Shown: piece by piece, positions 37,102 to 46,672 of the stretch
Position numbering within the stretch: the first letter of the stretch is position 1
Layout of the letters: every line of letters begins with the position of its first letter
NCBI GenBank assembly: GCA_021733945.1
Contig: JAIPJX010000006.1
Coordinates: 1-64,000, forward strand
Direction of reading: 5' to 3'
Origin: Verrucomicrobiota bacterium
Lineage (GTDB): Bacteria > Verrucomicrobiota > Verrucomicrobiia > Limisphaerales > SIBE01
Length of the DNA: 64,000 nt
Notes under the pieces: generated by a model
Told to the model about the DNA's origin: nothing
The model's input: the letters and a program-made list of their open reading frames with translations, nothing else
Databases searched by the model: none
Made by a program: the position numbers and the translations under genes

Positions 37102-38661
37102 TCACCTCGATGACTTGATGTACTTCTCCAGCTGACAATCAAAGCCGCCGAAGTCGACAACTTGAGCGGACTGAAGTTTCAGCGAGCGCGCCGGATTCAC
37201 CAACGGCAATGGGTTCGCGAAGACAAGGCGTCCACCGGGTTTGAGGACTTTCTCTGCCGCAAGGAACAGATCCTTGATCAATCCGGGGAGGTCGGGAATC
37301 GGGACACGTTTTCCCATCGGCGGATTGGTGATCACCAGAGTGACACTGTTCGGCCCCAGCCCGGTCACACCGTCGAGATCTCGGAAGTCACGACAGAGGA
37401 GCGTCGATTTCAGCGATTGAATGTTGGCGGCCCTCAGGTTGTCCCAGGCAATCTGGATCGCCTCGAGACTCAGGTCCGTCCCGTAAACATGGTGAACGCC
37501 TCCAAGCAGGGATCGTTCGACCAACTCCAGGCCGGATCCGCAAAAGGGATCCCAGATGATCTCGCCCTTCATCGGTCCGGCGATCCGGGCCATGGATGCG
37601 GCCAGTTGCGGATGGGAGGCAGCCGGCACGTCATGTTGGCGATAGGAGAAGCGAGGATCAGGACTGAACCGGGGAGAAAGTTCCACCAGATTCCCCTGTC
37701 TCCCTGGATGAACGGCTACCACCCACGGTGCCTGCCTTGGATCGTTGAGGATGTCCGGACAAAGGGCGTAGGCTCGCTCGGTCATTTGCCGGATTGCACC
37801 CCGTTGATGTCCGTGTGCAACGAAATCCAATCGATACCGAATCGATCCCTCGGTGAAGGTCTGCAGGAGTCGCCGGGACAAAGGGGATGTGATCGCGTTT
37901 GGAACAGCTTCTGCCATCCCTGCGGCCTCCGAGGCATCGACGGTCGCGAGAACGAATCCAACCGTTCCAAAACAGCGGAGGGCATAAATGTCGTTCAACG
38001 AGAATGGGGAAAGGGGAGTCAGCGCAACCAACCCGGCACTCACTTCCTCAATTCGAAATTTGTCTTTGGAACGGGAAGATCCCTTGATCTCATCACGAAC
38101 GATGTTCTCCAAACCTCTGCGACCCCGAAGATGAATCCGGATGCCGTCGATTTGAGAGATCACCCGGTGGCTGCATAATCTGCTCGGCGACTGGTTGCGA
38201 GCGACGCTGGCCCGGATCTTCTGTTCGGTTTGACGACTCAACCCTTCGGCACCTCCGGCCAAGGTTTCGAGGGTGGCCGAGCCTCCGACCTTTTCCAGTG
38301 TCCTGGCGAGGTATTTCTTCTCACGATCGGACCCGGTGGTTCGCAGGAGGGAGAGCAGTTCTGTTTCTTCGCCTGACCCGGCACCGAACTTTGGCAACGC
38401 TGCCATGGCGTAGCGGCGGATTTTTTCGGCCGGATCCTGGAGCAGATTGAGCAGCCAGGGTCTGACCAACCTCCGCTGCCCCTCCGTTCCGGACTCCGAG
38501 AGGACGACGCTCACGGCGCGAACCAGAGCCACCTGCTCAACCCGTTCCCGCTGGGTCGCGCGGTTGAACTTCGGCACCTCCTCCGTCCACAGTCGTTCGG
38601 CCGACAGTTTGCGCAACCGGCGGTAGAGCTCTTTGCTTGGATTGGAATCTCGGTTTTTCAT
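37102..38661 (-). CDS. RNA methyltransferase-like protein (RlmL/TrmN-type fold) with HEAT-like N-terminus
   Basis: 'IIWDPFCGSGLELVERSLLG', 'TLVITNPPMGKRV' (NPP motif); N-term helical repeats; start MKNRDSN at 38661. Confidence 0.82.
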   Translation of the reverse strand: MKNRDSNPSKELYRRLRKLSAERLWTEEVPKFNRATQRERVEQVALVRAVSVVLSESGTEGQRRLVRPWLLNLLQDPAEKIRRYAMAALPKFGAGSGEETELLSLLRTTGSDREKKYLARTLEKVGGSATLETLAGGAEGLSRQTEQKIRASVARNQSPSRLCSHRVISQIDGIRIHLRGRRGLENIVRDEIKGSSRSKDKFRIEEVSAGLVALTPLSPFSLNDIYALRCFGTVGFVLATVDASEAAGMAEAVPNAITSPLSRRLLQTFTEGSIRYRLDFVAHGHQRGAIRQMTERAYALCPDILNDPRQAPWVVAVHPGRQGNLVELSPRFSPDPRFSYRQHDVPAASHPQLAASMARIAGPMKGEIIWDPFCGSGLELVERSLLGGVHHVYGTDLSLEAIQIAWDNLRAANIQSLKSTLLCRDFRDLDGVTGLGPNSVTLVITNPPMGKRVPIPDLPGLIKDLFLAAEKVLKPGGRLVFANPLPLVNPARSLKLQSAQVVDFGGFDCQLEKYIKSSR

Positions 38662-38669
38662 TCGTACTG

Positions 38670-38906
38670 TTACAAAACGGTTGGCAGGGAAGCAGGGACT
38701 GAAGGTCCCGCCACGTTTGGGCGTGCCCACAAATCGTGCGTCCGCTCCAACCAGGGGATACGATAATCGATCGAACACCGGACCGCGATCAAGAATACCG
38801 AAGATCGAATTGTTTGGGCATGACAGAATTCTTCAGGCTGAACGCAATGGCGTTCTCTCGCGGTGGACAGTTGCTCCCGGCCGGGATCATGCTTATAAGC
38901 AACCAT
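38670..38906 (-). promoter_or_regulatory. Candidate leader ORF/5' leader upstream of methyltransferase (MVAYKHDPGREQ...)
   Basis: ATG at 38906, stop 8 nt before methyltransferase ATG; similar start MAAYKSNPGNRQ at 39639. Confidence 0.4.
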
Positions 38907-39144
38907 GCCTTTTGCTTGAGAAACGCAATGATTTGAACATTCCCAGAGAAGAAATCCCGGGGTTCGAAGCCACCGAGTGCGCCCCTCCACCCTCACCCGG
39001 CACCGGCGGCATCAAGGGACGTCGCAAAAGCAAAAAGGACAAACTGCGTGAAGCCGCCGCCCGCGAAGCTCGAAACGCCTCGAAGCCCTAGTCCGTGCAT
39101 CGGCATTCACGCCGTGGCGGTAAATGACACGGATAGGGTGGCGT

Positions 39145-39390
39145 TCAGCCTCTCTTGATTTTCGCGGCCTCCGCGGCGAGTTCGGCTTCAAATTCCGCCT
39201 CCAGCTTGGCTTGAGCGTCCGCTTCGCTTGTCTTAAGAGCCTCCGCTTCGCTTGCCTTGAGAGCCTCCGCGGCGGCGGCCTGCTGCAGCCGGAGTTTCTC
39301 GGTCTTCGCAACCTCGCGGGCGAAGCGCTTGTCGACCTTCTTCTGCTCGCGCTCCCGGCGCTTGTGGTCTTTGCTTGGTGTTAATGCCAT
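39145..39390 (-). CDS. Small Ala/Glu/Lys-rich coiled-coil-like protein
   Basis: 'MALTPSKDHKRREREQKKVDKRFAREVAKTEKLRLQQAAAAEALKASEAEALKTSEADAQAKLEAEFEAELAAEAAKIKRG'; alternative in-frame upstream start at 39639. Confidence 0.6.
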   Translation of the reverse strand: MALTPSKDHKRREREQKKVDKRFAREVAKTEKLRLQQAAAAEALKASEAEALKTSEADAQAKLEAEFEAELAAEAAKIKRG

Positions 39391-39791
39391 CGTAAATTCT
39401 CTCTTTAGACATGCCACGGGTTTATCCTGCCCGTTTCGGAGGCGACATCCGTCGCTGCGAAGAACCATACGTTTCCAGAGCAGCGCAAAGCAAAAGAAAA
39501 CGACGCGAGTTGGCGATCTGTCAGAACCCGAAGCGGGAGCTGATCCGTGCAGGCCCCACTTCCGCATTTCTTGGCAGACCAGGGCATTCGAGGTGTAAAG
39601 CGGTTGCCGGTTGCCAGGATTGCTCTTATAAGCAGCCATATCTGCTCCTGGTCTGTCGGATCCGCTGATTCATGCGGTCAGTCCTTGCGCAGGCCCCAAG
39701 CATGGACAATGCGCCCAATCACAGCAGGACGAAACCGGGAATCCTCCATACCCGCAATCCGCATGCGGGGCGTTACGACTTCCAGGCGCTC

Positions 39792-40751
39792 TTATCGCAT
39801 CCCACCGAGAGTTCCAGCTCGGAAAGCCGCGGCCATTCCCAGCGGCACGAGGGCTTCCGCTTCGACGACGCGGGCGCGCATCTCGGCCACGCGCGCTGTC
39901 ATCTCCTGTTCCAGGGCCACGGCTGCAGCGCGCCGGACTTCAGCCTGGGCCTGGGCGATGAGCTTGTTGGCTTCGGCCTGCTCCGCCTGGAGTTTGGCAC
40001 CGACATTCTCCCCGACATCCACGTCGGCGATGTCTATGGACAGAATTTCAAACGCGGTGTTGCTGTCGAGCGCCCTGCTCAAAACGGTTTTGGAAATGAG
40101 GTCCGGGTGTTCGAAAACTTCCTTGTAGGTATTTGACGATCCGATCGTGGAAACAATGCCTTCCCCCACGCGTGCAATAATCGTTTCCTCCGTGGCACCG
40201 CCGACGAAACGATCCAGGTTCGTGCGCACGGTCACACGCGCCTTGACCTTGATGACAATGCCGTCCCTGGCGACACCATCGATGGTGGTCCTGCCCGACT
40301 TCGCGTCCGGGCAGTCGATCACCTTCGGACTGACAGAGGTTTTGACCGCCTCGAGCACGGTTTTGCCGGTTCCCTTGGTGGCGAGATCAATCGCGCACGC
40401 GCGGTCAAAAATGAGATGGATGCCGGCCTTCTTGGCGGCAATCAGCGCCAGCACCACCATCTGCACATTGCCACCCGCCAGAAAATGAGTGGACAGATCG
40501 TCGATGGAAATGAGAAGGCCCGACTTCACACCGGCGATGCGGCTGTCCACGATCAAACCGACGGGCACACTCCTCAATCGCAGGGCGATCAGCTCGGTAA
40601 TGGTGATTTTCGCACCGGAGAAGAGCGCACGGATGTAAACCATCGCGAAATTCCCGATGATGATCGCGCCCACAAGCAGGAGCACGGCCCCGAGCCCGAA
40701 GAGCAGGGGCATGACAGAGGTTACAGCGATAGCTGGATTTATTGAGTTCAT
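39792..40751 (-). CDS. floA: Flotillin-like protein FloA (UPF0365/YqfA family)
   Basis: '[20 protein letters not shown]', '[35 protein letters not shown]', '[31 protein letters not shown]'; start MNSINPA. Confidence 0.92.
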   Translation of the reverse strand: MNSINPAIAVTSVMPLLFGLGAVLLLVGAIIIGNFAMVYIRALFSGAKITITELIALRLRSVPVGLIVDSRIAGVKSGLLISIDDLSTHFLAGGNVQMVVLALIAAKKAGIHLIFDRACAIDLATKGTGKTVLEAVKTSVSPKVIDCPDAKSGRTTIDGVARDGIVIKVKARVTVRTNLDRFVGGATEETIIARVGEGIVSTIGSSNTYKEVFEHPDLISKTVLSRALDSNTAFEILSIDIADVDVGENVGAKLQAEQAEANKLIAQAQAEVRRAAAVALEQEMTARVAEMRARVVEAEALVPLGMAAAFRAGTLGGMR

Positions 40752-40807
40752 AGTCAAATCAGATTCCTTCCGACCGGAGTGCGTGTGATTCCATGGAATG
40801 CGCCGCG

Positions 40808-41143
40808 TTACAATTCCCGGACCACGACGCGCATTCCTTCCACACAAACCACTTCCACCGAAGCGCCGCGGTCGATGAGCATGCCCTCGGTGATCACATC
40901 GACGCGTTTACCGTTTATGAACGCAGCACCGGAAGGGCGCAACTGAGAAATGGCCACGCCCCTGAGATGAAGCAACCCCGGTTTGACGGCGTCCGGGTCG
41001 GACGCTTTTCTCCGTGAGACAAACAACCGGGCACTCCAGCCTTTGGGGAGCCGTCCCAGTCGTCGCAGCCCAGCCGCGATCAGGCAAATCATCGCTCCGC
41101 TGAGCACGGTTGCCAGAACCAGGAGTGAAACAGTCGGTGTCAC
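40808..41143 (-). CDS. NfeD-like protein (short TM region plus C-terminal OB-fold)
   Basis: '[50 protein letters not shown]'; upstream of floA; GTG start chosen. Confidence 0.82.
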   Translation of the reverse strand: MTPTVSLLVLATVLSGAMICLIAAGLRRLGRLPKGWSARLFVSRRKASDPDAVKPGLLHLRGVAISQLRPSGAAFINGKRVDVITEGMLIDRGASVEVVCVEGMRVVVREL

Positions 41144-41168
41144 AATGCCTGCGATTCCTGAAATTCCC

Positions 41169-41315
41169 CTATGCCCAAACCAACAAAACAACCGCGAGGA
41201 TCGCGGCTATGGACAGGACAAGGATGATGAACGTCGAATTATAGTCGCTTGTCAGGGGTTCTGAGCGGTCCTCCGGGTCCGCAGGCTCTCCTTTTCCGAT
41301 CTTAAATAATCTCAT
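41169..41315 (-). CDS. Small single-TM protein, 48 aa (MRLFKIGKGEPADPEDRSEPLTSDYNSTFIILVLSIAAILAVVLLVWA)
   Basis: Manual translation; absent from ORF track because short; colinear and immediately upstream of nfeD-floA. Confidence 0.55.
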   Translation of the reverse strand: MRLFKIGKGEPADPEDRSEPLTSDYNSTFIILVLSIAAILAVVLLVWA

Positions 41316-41830
41316 TCACAGGATTCCGATCGGGGCTGCGGTGATTTCATCGCCTCCCGTTTGCCGCTTCATTTGCAGTGGTAGTTTGACGGGTTCCGAA
41401 TGCGGTCCAGACGTTCGGCCTCGTCCGCGTCCACCCCCTGCTTTCCGCGTCTCTGGCGGATCGCGATCAGGATGGATTTGGGAAACAGGGACACCCGGCG
41501 ACCCTGTTCCATGATCGACCGGAAGATCAGTTTAAGTTTTTGCGTGAGCTGCGTATTCTCGATTCAAGATCATCGGACGATCATTTGTTCTCTCGTGCCG
41601 CTCTCGCTGAAGGATTCATTTTGTTTGGCGCAAGGATCGTAATCCCCGTCTTCATCCCGGACGTGGATCGCTCTTTGATTCATGAACGGATTACTTAAAG
41701 CTAGCTTTGTGCCAGCGGGTGCCCAATGGTGGGAATGCCGGAAAACAACCACCTATGAAGCTGCCGTTCCTCTTTGACTCATCGGAGGTGGTCTGCGGCG
41801 ATTCACCTGTGGCTTCGCGCTAGCCACCTC

Positions 41831-42937
41831 ATGAACTTTCGATCTCGATTCCTGGGTTTCGGCATGGCGATCGTCCTGCTGATGGGTCTTGTAGGATGGG
41901 CCGGGCAAACGGCGTGGCAGAGACTGAGCCAGTTGCGGAAGAATTTGGGGGTGATGCCGCATGAAAGCGGCCACGGCTCCAACGGTTCGGAGTCGGGCAC
42001 ACTGGAGCCGAACGAGACGCGCCTCGACGATTTCGTGGCGAATTCGCAGGAGGCCGTCGAAGAACTGCAACATCTGCTGATGATCCTCGTGGTTCTGGTG
42101 CTTGTTTTGGGGTTTACCGCGACGAGCCTCGTGTATCGTGGGAAGATGGGGCCGCTGCGTGCCCAGCTGGTGGAGAGTCGGGCCATCATCGGACGTCAGG
42201 AAAAGCTGGCCGCTCTTGGAACACTCGCCGCCGGCGTGGCGCACGAGATCCGCAATCCGCTCACCGCCATCAACGTTCGATTGCATGGCCTGAAAAAGAA
42301 CCTCACGCCGGACTCCTCCGAACACGAAGACGCCACGGTCATCGGCCAGGAAATCCAGCGCCTCGACCGGATCGTCGGAGACGTTCTGCAGTTTGCCCGA
42401 CCCGCCGAACCGCGACTGGTTGCCGTCACCACGGAAAGCCTGTTCCATCGGGTGCGGGACCTTTTGGGGGCGCAACTGGAAAAGGCCTCGATCCGCCTGG
42501 ACGTGAGCGCTTCACCGGACCAATGGATCCGGATTGATCCGGACCAATTTGATCAGGTCCTGATTAACCTTGTCCAGAACGCCGCCGAGAGCATCGGCCA
42601 GGACGGAACCATCACGCTACGCACGCGAAGCGGTCCGGTGTCCCCCGGCAAATCACCCCTTCGCGGCTTCAAGTCGAAGGGAGGTGACGCGGCCCAGGTC
42701 GTCATTCTGGAAGTGACCGACACCGGCGCCGGAATTCCAAGGGCCGTGCAGGACCGGTTGTTCGACCCGTTTTTCACAACCAAAGAGACCGGGACCGGGC
42801 TGGGCCTCTCGATCGCGGCGCGCATTGTCGAAAAACATGGCGGTGCTCTGGAGTATCAGACCAAGGTTGATCACGGCACGACCTTCGCCATTGTTCTTCC
42901 GGGTATTGAGCGGGTGACTGATGAAATCCAAACCTAA
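41831..42937 (+). CDS. NtrB-like sensor histidine kinase
   Basis: 'LAAGVAHEIRNPLTAINVRLHGL', 'VLINLVQNAAES', 'DTGAGIP', 'FFTTKETGTGLGLSIAARIVEKHGG'. Confidence 0.92.
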   Translation: MNFRSRFLGFGMAIVLLMGLVGWAGQTAWQRLSQLRKNLGVMPHESGHGSNGSESGTLEPNETRLDDFVANSQEAVEELQHLLMILVVLVLVLGFTATSLVYRGKMGPLRAQLVESRAIIGRQEKLAALGTLAAGVAHEIRNPLTAINVRLHGLKKNLTPDSSEHEDATVIGQEIQRLDRIVGDVLQFARPAEPRLVAVTTESLFHRVRDLLGAQLEKASIRLDVSASPDQWIRIDPDQFDQVLINLVQNAAESIGQDGTITLRTRSGPVSPGKSPLRGFKSKGGDAAQVVILEVTDTGAGIPRAVQDRLFDPFFTTKETGTGLGLSIAARIVEKHGGALEYQTKVDHGTTFAIVLPGIERVTDEIQT

Positions 42938-42978
42938 GGGTCCTGCTCGTCGAAGACGACGCGGGGATTGTCAGCGGC

Positions 42979-44352
42979 TTGAAAAAAGCGCTGCAGGCGG
43001 AGGGCTACGACGTTGCCGTCGCCGAGCGGGGAGACACCGGACTGGTTCAGGGCAGGGAACAGGAGTTCGACGTCGTGATCACGGATCTGAAAATGCCCGG
43101 GTTGTCCGGACTGGAGTTGGTGGAGCAACTGCACGCCGTCAAACCGAAACTGCCCATCCTCCTGATGACCGCATTCGGAACCACCGAGACCGCGATCGAA
43201 GCGATCAAGCTGGGTGCCTACGATTATTTCCTCAAACCGTTCGACATGGCCGAACTGCTCGATCTGGTGGCCAGATCGGTGGCCTGCAACCGGATGATGT
43301 CAGAAACGGTGGACATGGGCGAAGCCCGAACCAGCCAATCCGCGATCGTTGGCAGCAGCCGCGCCATGCAGTCTGTCTACAAGGAGATCGGGCGGGTGGC
43401 GGCAACCCCGGTGACCGTGCTCATTCGCGGTGAAACCGGCACCGGAAAGGAATTGGTGGCGCGCGCGATCTACCAGCACAGCGGTCGCGCCGAACGGCAG
43501 TTCATCGCGGTGAACTGCGGGGCGATTCCCGAGACACTCCTGGAAAGCGAGTTGTTCGGCCACGAACGCGGGGCGTTTACCGGAGCGCAATCCCGACGCA
43601 TCGGCCGTTTTGAGCAGGCGGATCAAGGCACCCTGTTCCTTGATGAAATCGGAGACCTGAGCCTGAGCACCCAGGTGAAACTGCTCCGGGTTCTCCAGGA
43701 AAAAACAATTCAGCGCGTGGGTGGCAATGAAAAAATCTCCGTGGATGTCCGCGTCCTGGCGGCGACGCATCGGGATCTCGAAACCGCGCTCAAAGAAAAC
43801 CAGTTTCGTGAAGATCTGTTCTATCGATTGAGCGGCGTCACGATCACGCTCCCACCGCTTCGACAACGCTCGGAGGACATACCGCACCTGGTCAAATATT
43901 TCATGCAGCGCTCGGGAAACGAGGTGGGTGTGGATGCCCCTTCCATTCAGCCCGAAGCCATGGACCTGCTTCAAAACCAGACCTGGCGCGGCAATGTCCG
44001 GGAATTGGAGAACGCAGTCCGGCATGCTCTGTTGCTGGCCCGAAACCATTCCATCGGCAGGGAACACGTCCAGGAGGCCTGCTCTCGAACCCGAAAGGCC
44101 GCTCCTTCGTCCGATCAAACCATCGCCGGTTATTTGTCGGAGTTGTTGGCGAAGGCCCAGCGTGGGGAACTGGACGGCGTGCACGCCGCAATGCACGAGG
44201 GAATGGAACGGGAATTGTTCGCCCGGGCCATTCAACTGGCGCACGGCAATCAAGCCAAAGCCGCCCGCTGGCTCGGAGTGACGCGGACCACGATGCGGGA
44301 GAAACTGATCCTCTTTGGACTGCACCCGACGGGAGACCCATCGCCCGAATAG
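42979..44352 (+). CDS. NtrC-family sigma-54-dependent response regulator (5' end unclear)
   Basis: '[20 protein letters not shown]', '[15 protein letters not shown]', C-terminal Fis-type HTH; receiver '[14 protein letters not shown]' lies in frame upstream of 42979 with no ATG/GTG/TTG. Confidence 0.9.
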   Translation: MKKALQAEGYDVAVAERGDTGLVQGREQEFDVVITDLKMPGLSGLELVEQLHAVKPKLPILLMTAFGTTETAIEAIKLGAYDYFLKPFDMAELLDLVARSVACNRMMSETVDMGEARTSQSAIVGSSRAMQSVYKEIGRVAATPVTVLIRGETGTGKELVARAIYQHSGRAERQFIAVNCGAIPETLLESELFGHERGAFTGAQSRRIGRFEQADQGTLFLDEIGDLSLSTQVKLLRVLQEKTIQRVGGNEKISVDVRVLAATHRDLETALKENQFREDLFYRLSGVTITLPPLRQRSEDIPHLVKYFMQRSGNEVGVDAPSIQPEAMDLLQNQTWRGNVRELENAVRHALLLARNHSIGREHVQEACSRTRKAAPSSDQTIAGYLSELLAKAQRGELDGVHAAMHEGMERELFARAIQLAHGNQAKAARWLGVTRTTMREKLILFGLHPTGDPSPE

Positions 44353-44533
44353 TCCGGGAGCCTGTTGGAGATTTCTTTTTGTCGGCACCGCTGAACCAGC
44401 GGCAACCGGTTTCGCTCCATTATGACAGCCTCAGGAACCACTAAAACGACTCTAAACTATATCAAACAGTAACAAACATCATAATAGACTTGTATTCATC
44501 TGGAACCAGGGTTCAATTTCAGGGCATACGACT

Positions 44534-45289
44534 ATGAAGACTGAAAAGAATGAAGCCGAGACGGTTGGTGCCGTGAACGAGAGTTTTGGCGGTTTGCTGG
44601 ATCGTGTGCTGCGCGATCGCGAACCGCTCTTTGATGAGCTGTTTGAAGGCCGGAACCTGGGAAGGAATCTGCGGTGGTTTTGTTTGACGATTATGGTTTT
44701 GTCCGGCTTCTACGGACTGACCATGGGATTGGCGGGACTGGTTTCGAATATTGGCAACGGATTGCTGCAGATGGTGTCCTCGGCGATCAAGGTTCCCGTT
44801 TTGTATCTGCTGAGCGTGGCCGTGTGTTACCCGGTGCTGTTCATCGTGGTGGTGTTGATGGGATCCAAGCTCCATTTCACACAGACCCTGGGGCTCATTC
44901 TGCTGGCGTTGACGTTGAATTCGATCCTCCTGGCGAGTTGCGCGCCGATTGTCCTGTTCTTTTTCTTCACGGGGGCCAGCTATCATTTTCTGAAGGTCCT
45001 TCACGTCGCGATCATGGCGTTTAGCGGATGCTGGGCGATGCTCGCGTTGTGGCAGGGATTGCAGGCCGTGTGCGAGAAATCGGCGTTGTACCCAAAGCGG
45101 GCGATCCGAATCCTGCAGGTCTGGATGTTGGTGTTCGGATTCGTGGGAACGCAGATGGCCTGGAGTTTGCGTCCGTTCGTCGGCTCTCCCGATCTGGGCT
45201 TTGAGTGGCTGCGCATGAACCAGGACGGCAATTTCTACGAAGCGGTCTGGTACTCGGTCCGCCAACTGGGGAGCGGCAATCGTGAGTGA
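44534..45289 (+). CDS. Conserved hypothetical polytopic membrane protein
   Basis: 251 aa, multiple TM segments, overlaps next CDS by 8 bp. Confidence 0.75.
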   Translation: MKTEKNEAETVGAVNESFGGLLDRVLRDREPLFDELFEGRNLGRNLRWFCLTIMVLSGFYGLTMGLAGLVSNIGNGLLQMVSSAIKVPVLYLLSVAVCYPVLFIVVVLMGSKLHFTQTLGLILLALTLNSILLASCAPIVLFFFFTGASYHFLKVLHVAIMAFSGCWAMLALWQGLQAVCEKSALYPKRAIRILQVWMLVFGFVGTQMAWSLRPFVGSPDLGFEWLRMNQDGNFYEAVWYSVRQLGSGNRE

Positions 45290-45563
45290 CGACGAAATCA
45301 TGACAGTGGACGAGGTGGCCCGCTATTTGAAACTCAAGCCGCAGACGGTTTACAAGTGGGCGCAGGAAGACCAGATTCCCTGCGCCAAGCTCGGCAAGGA
45401 ATGGCGGTTTCGAAGGAGTTTGTTGGACGAATGGATTGACAGTTCGGTGGTGTTGTCCAAAGCGGGTTTTGATTTGTTGGTACGATCGAGCCTCGGAGCG
45501 GTTCAGCGGAACGCGCTTTCGCGGGAGGAACTCGACAAGATTCTCAGGGAGGTGATGGAATGA
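45282..45563 (+). CDS. Excisionase-family (HTH_17/MerR-like) DNA-binding protein
   Basis: 'MTVDEVARYLKLKPQTVYKWAQEDQIPCAKLGKEWRFRRSLLDEWI'. Confidence 0.88.
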   Translation: MSDDEIMTVDEVARYLKLKPQTVYKWAQEDQIPCAKLGKEWRFRRSLLDEWIDSSVVLSKAGFDLLVRSSLGAVQRNALSREELDKILREVME

Positions 45564-45619
45564 CCTCCGATGCGCATCCCGCAGACGCTTGGCGCGGCAT
45601 AGCCGTTTAAGTGGGTATC

Positions 45620-46030
45620 ATGGATTCCAGTCAGATGGTCGTCGTGCTGGCACCCGATGTCCTGGGACACAGCTTTGACAACCCGGCCTGCGCCCGGGTT
45701 TTGGTGAAGTGGCGTGACGGTCGGTTGGCACCGTCTTTGAACCGGCAGCTGTTGCAACGTTATCTCAAGATGCTGCAGGATCTGGGTCTGACCGCCCCGC
45801 TCTTGCGCCGGTGGGGGTGGTGGCTGACGTCCGCGGACAAGGTTCGGTTTCTGGATGCGCGGACGGATTCGGATGCGAGCGGAAGCGCGTTGTGTGTTGA
45901 GATTGCCAAGGCGTCCGGAGCGGCCTGGGTAATTGCCATGCGCGTTCCGCCAGCATCCGATCCAGGAGGGTCGCCTGTGCCGTGGATCACGCCTCAAGCA
46001 TTCCTGGACGGGCCGGGCTCGGATATCTGA
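45620..46030 (+). CDS. Degenerate PIN-like domain protein
   Basis: 'MVVVLAPDVLGHSFDNPACARVLVKWRDGRLAPSLNRQLLQRYLKMLQDLGL' aligns by eye with putative-toxin PIN proteins but lacks the canonical DTN. Confidence 0.5.
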   Translation: MDSSQMVVVLAPDVLGHSFDNPACARVLVKWRDGRLAPSLNRQLLQRYLKMLQDLGLTAPLLRRWGWWLTSADKVRFLDARTDSDASGSALCVEIAKASGAAWVIAMRVPPASDPGGSPVPWITPQAFLDGPGSDI

Positions 46031-46138
46031 TCCGCCTTTCGGCAATTCAAACCGGCCTCGGAGAGGCGGCCGAATGCGTGCCAGTTTGAACGGATCCGGT
46101 GTTTGATCGGTCATTCCATGTGAACAACGGCCAGTCCC

Positions 46139-46294
46139 ATGAAACGAACTCTTTTTCCAGTGGCGCTTCTGGTTGCCGGATTTCTCGGCGGCGTGATCGT
46201 GGACCGCCTGGTTCACAAGGATGATGATCCCTCGGATGCTTCTCCCTTAAATTTCGTGTTCACTCTCAATCGAATGGGGGACGAACCCAATTGA
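46139..46294 (+). CDS. Small single-TM protein, 51 aa
   Basis: Manual translation MKRTLFPVALLVAGFLGGVIVDRLVHKDDDPSDASPLNFVFTLNRMGDEPN. Confidence 0.5.
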   Translation: MKRTLFPVALLVAGFLGGVIVDRLVHKDDDPSDASPLNFVFTLNRMGDEPN

Positions 46295-46402
46295 TCCGAG
46301 AATCGGAGTCAGGATCTCCGCTAGAGAGTTCGTCAAGAGTCGAACCTACGACATCGCGCGCGGAAACCCTGACCCTTCCCGGAATTCTACGGATACGCCA
46401 TC

Positions 46403-46672
46403 ATGCAAGACGTCCTGGCAACAACCGGTGGCCAACTTCGAATGGGACCGGGGACCTTGTACGGGGCGATCAAGAGAATGCTCGCCGCCAGCTTGATCGA
46501 AGAATCGGAAGAGCGCCCCGATCCGGACCTTGATGACGCGCGTCGGCGCTACTATCGATTGACAGGTCTCGGTCAGGCGGCTGTGAATGCCGAGGCGCAA
46601 CGGTTGGAGGGCTTGGTCCAGGTGGCCAGAAAACGAGGTCTGCTTCGGCCCATCGCATCGCAGGCGCTATGA
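46403..46672 (+). CDS. PadR-family regulator, apparently N-terminally truncated
   Basis: In-frame 'EFYGYAIMQDVLATTGGQLRMGPGTLYGAIKRMLAASLIEE' typical of PadR, but a TGA lies just upstream and the first helix is missing. Confidence 0.65.
   Translation: MQDVLATTGGQLRMGPGTLYGAIKRMLAASLIEESEERPDPDLDDARRRYYRLTGLGQAAVNAEAQRLEGLVQVARKRGLLRPIASQAL

Noticed and set aside
38633-39091. 152 aa + strand ORF ending GRRKSKKDKLREAAAREARNASKP
   Set aside because: The basic tail looks protein-like, but most of the ORF overlaps the leader region of the methyltransferase; not enough support to call it.
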